From the NCBI RefSeq assembly GCF_008831285.2, contig NC_045141.1, positions 21,200,848 through 21,264,847 on the forward strand: a DNA stretch of 64,000 nucleotides, read 5' to 3'. The translations under genes and the position numbers were made by a program. Position 1 is the stretch's first letter; every line of letters starts with the position of its first letter. This document shows positions 55,337 through 64,000 of this stretch, piece by piece. This stretch comes from Nymphaea colorata (Eukaryota > Streptophyta > Magnoliopsida > Nymphaeales > Nymphaeaceae). Under the pieces are notes generated by a model that worked only from the letters and a program-made list of their open reading frames with translations, made no database searches and was not told where the DNA came from.

Positions 55337-56780
55337 TGGAGAAATATATGAATATGATAAAAGCGAAAGTGAATTTGGCCGAATTCATGGCCTCAACTAT
55401 AGTGCACGTGATTAGCGTAGTTTCACCAAACGAGAGGATCGCGTGTCGCATTTTCTCTTCTTGTCTGTCGCGTCTTTTCGCAGTTTTCGAAGGGACCAGC
55501 TTTCACCGGAATCATTGGGTTAAGGCGCATCCATCTGGTCTCGGAAGGAATTTGGGTTGAATTTCCTGCAGTTTTTGGGAAGTTCATCTTTCTCCTCCGT
55601 TTCTTTGGAATCGCAGGTGCTTGTTCTGAAATTTCCTACTTATTCGTTAGGTGATTGTTGGATTAACGCGGGAAACTGGAAGCACAAGACCATGAGGTTT
55701 TGGTGGCCATTCGTTCTTCCTATCTTGTGTTTGATGCAGTTTTTCATGCGACTTGGAGAGAATTCGAAAAGACCTCAGATTCGAATCGGGTAACCATATC
55801 TTCATTTTCAGATGTTCACATGTTTGGATTTGAAATAGGATGACATATATTTGAATTTGAATTAGGATTTGAATATGAACAAAGAAAAGCTATGAATCTG
55901 AATTTTATATTCATATCTGAATCTCAATCTGGCGTATTTTCAAAATGTAAGAATATTCGTTATTGTTATCTAACACTAAATCTGAATCTGAATCCAAATT
56001 CAATGGGATATTTATGTATGTCAGAATCTGGTCAGATATCATTTATTAAATTTAAATTCTATCAGATCGCTTAATCAGATATTATTTTTTTTTTATGTCT
56101 AATTTTTCAATGGATATCATATTCAAATTGAATATAAGCATCCCTGTCAGACTAGGGGTTTAGATTTGCACCTTTTCAGCTCCGGATAATATGAGGAAAA
56201 TGGAGTGAAATTCCTGAACTTTGTCGTCTATAATTGACGTTTGTAATTGAAGGAGACCATGTTCTGGCTTTGGGATCTAAAATCTCAATCTTATGCGCTC
56301 TTATACCGTTTTTGGGATCTAACATGTAACCATTTAAAATTTGTACATTTTGAATGCACGTGATTCAACTTTGCACTTACCGATGTAAAAAGTTGGAATG
56401 CGATGTAACAAAGCACAGCACAGTGTATTTCAGAAGTAAAATTTTCATTTTTTTTTTCTCGAGAAACGTGATCATGATCCTAGAAGGTAGTTATAGTGTC
56501 TTCAATCAGTTTATTTGGATGCATGAGAAGGACCTTCTAGTCTATAAAATTTCAAAAACTTTACACCACTGATAAATTTTATCCCTATATGAATGAAAGA
56601 GGAATTTGCTAGAAGCACAAAAAGGTTGGTCAATAAATGCAAAGTGTCTTGCGCGATTGTATTGCTTCTGATCCATTCTTCCATCATTTATAGGGTAATT
56701 CACGTCTAAAATTCCATACCGAGGGAGGGGTTCTTCAGAGCTGTTCTTCGCTCCAATTGCAGTTTTCCACCAGCAATGGC
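55337..56780. other. Intergenic with a GAATCTGAATTT-rich stretch
   Basis: From about 55,825 to 56,130 the sequence is a degenerate run of TTTGAATTTGAAT, GAATCTGAATCT and ATTCAAATTG, a low-complexity pattern often left by old AT-rich elements. The frames at 55,336-55,793 have no recognisable motif. No gene supported. Confidence 0.5.
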
Positions 56781-56781
56781 A

Positions 56782-56820
56782 TCTCTCTCTCTCTCTCACA
56801 CTCACACACACACACAGAGA
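56782..56820. repeat. (CT)n-(CA)n microsatellite
   Basis: Short compound dinucleotide repeat immediately left of the LEA-like fragment. Confidence 0.9.
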
Positions 56821-56875
56821 CACACATACATGCTTTGCTTGTGGCTTGCCTGTCCATCTCCTCCGGCGCCTGCTG

Positions 56876-57054
56876 ATGCCATATGACAAGAACCAGGAGG
56901 AGGAGAACCCGTGCCAAGGGCAGTACCAGACAATGTGATTCCCGAACAACGATCAGAGTACTTGGCGCACCCGGAGACAGGAGTATTCGGACCACCACTG
57001 GAGGGGAGCCAGGGAATTATGCCTCCCGGCAACCTCAGCACCGGTGCCGAGTGA
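56876..57054 (+). pseudogene. Frameshifted fragment of a small LEA protein, At5g17165 type
   Basis: One frame from 56,876 reads MPYDKNQEEENP. A second frame, one base shifted, reads VPRAVPDNVIPEQRSEYLA then HPETGVFGPP and stops at 57,054. In the plant family these are a single run: YDKN, an acidic stretch, VPD.VI, then a segment ending HPxTGVFGP. The break falls near 56,908-56,920. No upstream exon with the basic N-terminal half is visible, so it appears to be a truncated, frameshifted relic. Family recognition rests on short motifs from memory; a chance match is not excluded. Confidence 0.4.
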
Positions 57055-57839
57055 CTGAGCTACTCTCCAATCTCCCCCGGTAAGCAGGCTCCCTGCGGTG
57101 GTGAAGTTAGAAAAATTTCTACAGTTACACTCAATTCACAAATTTCTGTATATAACAAAGCACATATTTTACGATGTTAATGTGATAATACAAAAAAACA
57201 TTGAGGTGCTGGAATGGGCCAGCCCATTTGTGCCTCCGCCTTCGCTTTGTTATATTTGCAACACTTGAATCATACACTCTTTTGAAATAATTCAACACGT
57301 TAGGTACGTTCTTAGATTCTTTGTAAAAGGTAAAGAGTCATTGCTAAATTGATAGAAATAATGATCTCATGAGGTTTCAAATTAGTAACGGAGAATAATT
57401 TGGGTGATCTTAATATTAATTAATGTCCAAAGGTTAGCTAAATATGGTGCGACGATCACCTATCGTCAGTCATTTCTCCAAATCTGAAACTCGAATGCTT
57501 TTTCCTTAGGGCATCGCCATTTTGTCGATCTGACTATATTACGATATAATGGATCATGAAGCAATACAAGGGTCCGGTTATCGCTTATCGGTGGCTATTT
57601 GCGAACTGTTAAAGGATATGCTCTTAGGCTTATAATTATCTGCATGTACATTAAACTCATGGTAAGTTTAATATGAAGTAATTTGAGTAATGGTCTAATG
57701 GATCCTCTCAACATATTTAAAAGAGATTTGATGGCGCTACCGGAGCTCAAGTTGTGTACATCATTGTATAAACTAATAAAAAGATGGCATGCATTATTTG
57801 CTTGACGATATGTTAAAGAAATGATTCAAAAAGTCGAAT
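57055..57839. other. Flank of the copia relic, no gene
   Basis: AT-rich. It may include the left end of the retrotransposon, but I could not find an LTR pair or a tRNA primer-binding site. Confidence 0.4.
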
Positions 57840-60800
57840 CAGAGAATAATTTTCAATGGAATCGAAGCAAGCTCAAGTGCTTGTATTGCAAGAAAACAGG
57901 TCATGTTCGAGAGAAATGATGGGTGCTTGTTGGCAAGCCCGTGAAAGAAAAAACACCGTCTTCACATGCTGATATTGCCAACTTTGTTACCAAAGATGAT
58001 TTAGAGATATTCTTTCAGAAGTTCTCTAACACTAATCTTATCTCCTCTCATCCTATTGGTAAATCTATAGAAGGTAAGGATCATGGCCTCTTTGCTCATC
58101 CCAGTAATTCTGTTTCGGTAATTGATACCGGCACGACTGATCACATGACAAATGATTAATCAATATTGACAGATATTGATAAAGACAAGAAAAATTCTAA
58201 TTTTTCGGCTGATGGGTCATATACTACTGTAGAGGGTACTGGTGAACTCTCTTTCTTTGAAAATGGCCAGCCGGCTAACGTTCTGTATGTTCCCAAGCTC
58301 CCTACCAACTTGATATCTGTTCGTAAAATCACCAAAACTTCTAATTGTCTGGCTGTTTTTTCTCTCAATAATGTGATTTTTTAGGATTTGGAAACAAAGA
58401 GGGAGATTGGTAGAGGTCATGAGCACAATGAGCTGTATGTGATGGAGCCTTGTGGAGAAAATAATAGGGTATCAAAAATGGCATGCCAAACTTGCACACA
58501 TATCTGACAAGAGCATAAAGATGCTAGTCCTGAACCTCATTGTAGATGGATGCTTGTGAATCGTCAACTCTTTGAATTGGTGGACTCTGATGTTTGGAGT
58601 CATATGTGGGATATGGGTACTATGTATCTTTCTTGGATGATAAAGCTTATATGTCATGGATATTCTCTTTTTGAAAGAAAAGTGAAGTTTTTTAATTTTT
58701 TCAAGAATATTATAACATGGTGTGCACTCAATGTGGAGGGAAAATTAAAAAAGTGTGGTCTTAAAACGGTGGGGAGAATGTAAATCAAAATTGTGATGAG
58801 TTTATGAAAAGAAAAGGGATACAACCTTAGCTTAGTGCTGGTAGCAAAATCAAGTCGTAGAAAGGAAAAATAGAAGCTCCTTACCATTGCCCTTTCTCTC
58901 ATAATTTTTATGAATGTTCATCCATGTTTTTGGGCAGACGCTATTGGTATCATTTGTTATCTTGCTAATAGAATACCAAACTCAAGTATTGAAAATCGTA
59001 TTCCTCTTGAGTTGCTTCTTTAGAGAGTTTTTTTCTATCTGGTGCATAAAGTTTTTCAGATGCAAGTGTTTTGCGCAAAGACAAGAAAATTCAGAAATAA
59101 ACTTGAAAAACAAGTTTTGAAATGCATTTTCTTTAGATATTCAAGCAGGAAAAAGGAGTACAAGTGTCTTGATCCAAGCTTGAAAAGGTTATTTGTAACT
59201 CATGATGTAAATTCTTTTGAGAATGAGCCTCACTAGGAGGTATCAATCCAGGGGCAGAATAAAGTTTCGCACCTAAATCGACCATTGATCCTGCTCTTCC
59301 TTTAGTTGATATATTTGAAAACTCCTCCAAATTACCAAAACCAAAAACGTCACCCACCAGTGATCTTGTTGTACCTAAAAATTAAAACCGAATAAATGGT
59401 CATCAATTACCCCAATCCAGAGGTCAACTTGTCCCTCCAACCCACCATCTAAGATATTAGTGACTTCTATACCTACCTATCAACCCAATACAACCATTCC
59501 ATAGATAATTTTTTTACTCTTGACACCATAACCAATCCACACATGTCCTATATGTTGAACACTTATTCTCACCTTGAGCCTCAAACCTATAAAGAAGCTT
59601 TAGAAGCCCAAATTGACAAAAAACTATGAAAGAAGAGTTGCTAGCTTTAGAAAAAAATCAAACATGGGATTTGGTTTTGCTGCCAATAGAAAAAAGGTTG
59701 TCGGGTAGGTGACATGATAAAATACTGCACTAGTGATAAAATAGTTGAACAATACAAGGCTCGCTTGGTAGTTAAAGGTTTCACTCAAATAGAAGTAGTC
59801 GTCTACAATGAGACCTTTGCTCCATTCGCCAAGATGAACACCATACGGATCCTCCTCTTTGTAGCATCCAACAAAAATGCAAACTTGCTCGACTTGACAT
59901 TAAAAATGTTTTCCTTCATGGAAAACTTAAAGAGGAAGTGTACATACAAGTTCCTCTAAAAGTGAAAAATGAAAAAAGATATGTCTACAAGCTTAATAAG
60001 ACCCTATAAGACCTACAACAATCTCCTAAGGCATGGTCTTCACGCTTAACTGAGGTCTTATTAATATTAGCTTTAGGTGAATCACTGCAAATTACACTAT
60101 GTTTACTGCTACTCGATCTTCAAAGACAATCATTTTACTTTTGCAAGTAGATGATATTGTAGTGATAGGGAATGATGGAAAGTTCATAACATAAGTAAAG
60201 TCTTATGTCAACAAACTATATGAAATTTGCTAAAGTAAAGTCCTTTGAGGTATTTTTTGAGCATCGAAGTGGTGCATTCTGGACATGGAGGTTTTATATG
60301 CTAAAGAAAATACATCCTTGATCTCCTGAAGGAGGCATAGCAATTAGGTGCTCAGACCGTGGATGCCTTTCTTGAGATGAACTGGAAATTAAAGAAAGAT
60401 AAGGGAGAAAAGATTGAAAATATTCAAAGCTACTCATGCAGTTAGTCTTATAAGTCAGTTCATGCATAAACCACTGCCAAGTCATCTTGATTCCTCCCAT
60501 AAGATCCTGAGGTACTTGAGAGGGATTCCAGGGAAAGGAATTTTGATGAAACATGACCACACAATGGAAGTGATTGGCATTGTGATGTCGACTGGGCTGG
60601 TAATCTAAATAGCAAAAACCCTACATCAAGCTACTGTGTTATTGTGGGAGGGAATTTGGTGACTTGAAAAGGTAAAAAACAGTTGGTTGTGGCCCGATCA
60701 AGTGTAGAGACAAAATATAGGGCTATGACTTCATGTACATGTGAGTTAATATGAGTTAAAACACTGCTAAAAGACATGAGCATTGAAATAAAGGAATATG

Positions 60801-61060
60801 TGAAGCTGATGTGTGACAATATGGTAGCTATATGCATAGGAGCTAATCCAATCTTTCAATGAGCATACCAAACATATTGAAGTTGATTGTCATCTTATGA
60901 AACAAAATATTCAAGATGAAACTATTCAAACACCACATGTTAAAAGTGAGTTTTAATTGGTTGATATCCTTACAAGGTCGCTTGGTAGAGATCAACATAC
61001 TTACATTCTCATATTGATATTTGCTCATCAACTTGAGGGAGATACTGTTTGTGCCGTCGA
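57840..61060 (+). mobile_element. Degenerate Ty1/copia retrotransposon
   Basis: Copia order is visible in broken frames. The gag zinc knuckle at 57,878-57,919 (CLYCKKTGHVREK) has its last Cys codon read as TGA. The protease core VIDTGTTDHMT is at about 58,120-58,150, followed by a GAG-pre-integrase region (LYVPKLPTNLISVRKIT) near 58,285-58,340. Integrase remnants are heavily interrupted at 58,500-59,230. Reverse transcriptase has QYKARLVVKGFTQ and ETFAPFAKM at 59,750-59,840 and a residual VDDIVVIG at about 60,147. RNase H remnants (CDVDWAGN, then VVARSSVETKYRAM) lie at 60,585-60,730. Stops and frameshifts break every domain, so it is not capable of moving. Ends are approximate. Confidence 0.85.
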
Positions 61061-62219
61061 GATAATAATTGATCAACTGCCAAAATGACAATTCAGAGAA
61101 TCAGCTATTTTTGAGAGGAGATAATAATTGATCGGTTTCATAATCTCCCGGCTCTTTGTGGGATTCACAAAAATCTATTAGATTTTGTGAAGCTACCTCT
61201 GCCTCAAGCTAGAGGCCTAGGTCGGACATGGATCCGATCATCTAGTTCTTGCACCAGTATTTTGCAAATCCCATTAGATCTGTACTCTCATGGATCCTGT
61301 GCAATTTGGAAGCCTAGTAGTGGGGGCAGGTAAGATGCGTCCTCTGTCCTTCCCATTCCAACTAGGGAGAAAAAAAATGATCAAATGAGAAAAAAGAGGA
61401 AGATAAGGAAATCAATCTTCAATTGCCATTGAACATTAAACAGAGCTTCCCGACAACTTGTTATGCTGCAGACATGGAAAACCATCAGATTGTAGTTTGG
61501 GGGCATTTTTGTCATTTTACAAAAAAAATTATTTCCACTTTCACCCTTATAAGAAGGGGTTTTTTATGTAGCCTTCTAGGGCATTTTGGTAATTAATTTT
61601 CTGCTTCTAACATGCAAAAACATATATATGAGCTCCCCAACTAATTCCTCTACCTGCCAATGGCGGCTAAGGTGATTTGAATATCAAATTGAAAAATGGT
61701 ACTAGCAGCAACTTGCAAATTAATTTAAGGGAACAGCATGAAAGGAAAAATATTAGATTATCAGAAACTTTGTGGAATTAGGTGGAACCGAAAGCTAGAA
61801 GAAAGTCGATTAAACAAATTTTGGAAGTGGGGTTGGGTTTCATAAAAACTTGAAAAAATGAACTTGGTGGAAGCGTTTCAAATAAAGAGCATATTCGTTT
61901 TTGATAACTTAGAAAAATGGTTTAAAATTTGCCTATACATTTAAATATTTTATTCAAAGTGAAACAATTCTAAAAAATGGAACGCAAGAAATGAGATGCA
62001 CTGGTGACATCCTCTCTCAAACTAGACAATTTTGATGATGTGTTTATTCACGTCTCACTTGAGTGTCTCAAACACACTCTAAAGATGCAGCTTAATTAAA
62101 TTGTAGATATATCTCATCTATATTTTTTTTCCCCAAAAACGAATACAATAAAAACAGAGCAAATGATGGTCTTTGTCGTCTACCGTGATCAATGGTGCCA
62201 CCATTCGTCTCTCCCACTT

Positions 62220-62250
<31 letters not shown>

Positions 62251-62584
62251 AATTAAAAACAATGACCCTGGCCATCCAAAATAACCCAGCTCACTCATCC
62301 TTCATGAAAAATAATTGAAGAGAAAAAAAAGGAAAATATGATGAGTATCTTCATCATCCATAATTAGTTCACACTTTTTTTTTTAAATTTTTTTTCTCAA
62401 AAATCCATCTGGATGAATCTGATGGCTGTTATGAGTGAGCTGGTCAGTCATGATTTAAGTTGTCATATAATTTGTAAACACTATTTTCATGTTTTTAAGA
62501 GCATATTCCTCTTTCTCTATCTCTCTCTCATTTTTTGCGTTCTTAGTGACTACTTGCTCCGGCTACTTGCCACTCAATTTTATG
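61061..62584. other. Intergenic after the copia relic
   Basis: AT-rich sequence with no recognisable coding exon; the first few hundred bases could be a decayed LTR. A short (TA)n lies at 62,220-62,245. Confidence 0.45.
62220..62245. repeat. (TA)n microsatellite
   Basis: Thirteen TA units. Confidence 0.9.
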
Positions 62585-64000
62585 GGGTAGGAACTCATAT
62601 TACCTTGAAATGAGGTCCGCTTGTAAAATTGTAGATACAAAATGGGTTCTAAATGAAAGTATTCCTACCAGCGGGAAGAATTAGAAGGGCCGTTGACAAA
62701 TATTTGGTGCAATCATCTTCTTCTCCTCAGTCGACGGCTTCTTCTTGTCCGAGCTCTTCCATTTTATGCGTCCGTTTCCGCCACGCTCCTCCATCTTGTA
62801 CGTGTCTGTGCTTCAGGCGGCGGTGCTCACTTGTGAAAGATATCGTGATCTTGAACCGGAGTCCCTTCGGTTGCTTTTGTTTTCCGCTGGACAATGCGTG
62901 ATCTCCTAAGGGTCTCGGTTTTGCTGCTTCCCATTTGTTATTCGAATGGATTTGGTTGCTTTGTTGTTGCGAATTGCGATATCCTTTCTTTGGAACAAAG
63001 TGGTTTCGGAGTATATCGGGAAACCTGATCCTACCTGCCTCTTCTTCCTCTTCTTCTTTCTTTTGGCTTGACTGATTTTTTTTAACAAAATTCCGTATGG
63101 ATGATTGGTAGGCCAGTTCTCCAAGTACTTATTCTTCTTTTCTTCCAAAATCTGGGTAGTCATTGTTAAGAAACGGTTCTGCAACATTTACATTGCTTCT
63201 AGTCGATTGCGTTTGTACAAAATTTATGGCTACAACGCTGTCTACATCATTGAGTGGAACTGCATTTAATCTTCTCCGTTTCCAGGATTTGAAGTTCATC
63301 ACCCGATTTGAGTAGACATAAGGTTATTCTGAGTCTGGTTATCTCTGCACTAGCTAAACAACGGAAGCCTTTAACAATTTTTGGGTTGCTGATGATGTTC
63401 ATGTTCGTAGCTAACTTGCCTTAGTGTCTCTAAAGATATTGTATGTTTGTGCGTGCAAATATGCAGGGTAATATTTAGTTATGTACAGCAGGGGTATATA
63501 GATCTTTGAAGATAATCTTTCAAGCAGTTTCACAGTTTAAGGCTAACAATTCAAACTTTAGTTATCACCTGCTTTTGAGACAACCACAAATATATCCTAA
63601 GCCACAAAAGTGAAGCATTCGCTTCATACATGCTAGAAATTATATTTTTATGGATGTTGATAAAAAAAATTTGCAATAAAACGTAAACCATTACAACCGC
63701 ATAAGCATTCTTGGCATCAAGTTATGGAAGAATTTGTATTTTGCTTGAATTTCTGGATCTATATGGAAGGTTATGTTCTGGAGAGTTCCTAGAGTTTTTC
63801 ATTGAAATGATTAGTTCTGCATTACATGAAGTACATAACTAGTTTTTAAGTTGCTTGATATGTTAAGGATATGAATATCTTTTAAGTTTTGAGTAATGAT
63901 CGTTATGTTTAATAGCTTACCTCTTGCTTAAATGCCAAGCTGTTATCGTAATTGTCTCAAAGTGTTACTAATATGTGACCAGTCTGAGAAATGGAATATC
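62585..64000 (+). repeat. Second copy of the HGL1 leader region, truncated by the window edge
   Basis: Colinear with 37,005-39,856. Shared blocks include CCAGCGGGAA, CGTCCGTTTCCGCCACGCTCC (62,771 onward), CCGCTGGACAATGCGTGATCTC, AGTGGAACTGCATTTAATCTT, AGCTAACTTG, GTGCAAATATGCAGG and AATGGAATATC. It lacks the 37,845-39,310 segment. The last bases of the window correspond to 39,850-39,856, about 37 bases before the acceptor of the first HGL1 coding exon, so a further HGL1 copy or relic is expected just to the right. The leader donor GTAAGG of copy 1 is CTAAGG here (near 62,906). Confidence 0.85.

Overview
This is nuclear genomic DNA from a flowering plant. The genes have many GT-AG introns, the intergenic DNA is AT-rich, there are long (AT)n, (GA)n and (CT)n microsatellites, a decayed Ty1/copia element, and the protein families are plant-specific (an A2-type cyclin, a tapetum-type bHLH, a heteroglycan glucosidase). 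The lineage cannot be fixed from the sequence. I built the exon models by hand from splice consensus, reading-frame closure and remembered family sequence; no alignment was run.

Layout. 1-5,538 (+): 3' part of a mitotic cyclin A2 gene, entering from the left edge, 11 visible exons. About 8,020-26,530: a tandem segmental duplication, two units of about 9.3 and 8.8 kb. Each carries one intact minus-strand gene for a 490-aa bHLH factor of the bHLH10/89/91 (EAT1/TIP2) anther-tapetum clade, with the same three-exon structure. 27,086-33,965 (-): a three-exon gene for a 760-aa PWWP-domain protein of the At1g51745 type. 39,932-50,137 (+): a complete 22-coding-exon GH31 alpha-glucosidase of the HGL1 (At3g23640) type, about 1,001 aa, with a probable non-coding leader exon near 37.1-37.3 kb. 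52,084-55,336 (+): a TSR2-like pre-rRNA-processing gene with an apparent 1-bp frameshift in exon 1. About 56,876-57,054: a frameshifted fragment resembling a small LEA protein (At5g17165 type). About 57,840-61,060: a dead Ty1/copia retrotransposon. 62,585-64,000: a second copy of the HGL1 leader region, running off the right edge, so another HGL1 copy or relic probably begins just outside the window.

The genes are not an operon or pathway cluster: they are ordinary independent plant genes for cell cycle, anther development, chromatin, glucan metabolism and ribosome assembly. The unusual features are the two local duplications (the bHLH pair and the HGL1 leader), the large presence/absence differences between copies, a codon insertion in the DNA-binding region of one bHLH, the TSR2 frameshift, and several foldback or tRNA-like repeats. 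I found no CRISPR array, bacterial-type system, complete tRNA or rRNA gene, and nothing I can defend as a wholly new biological system.
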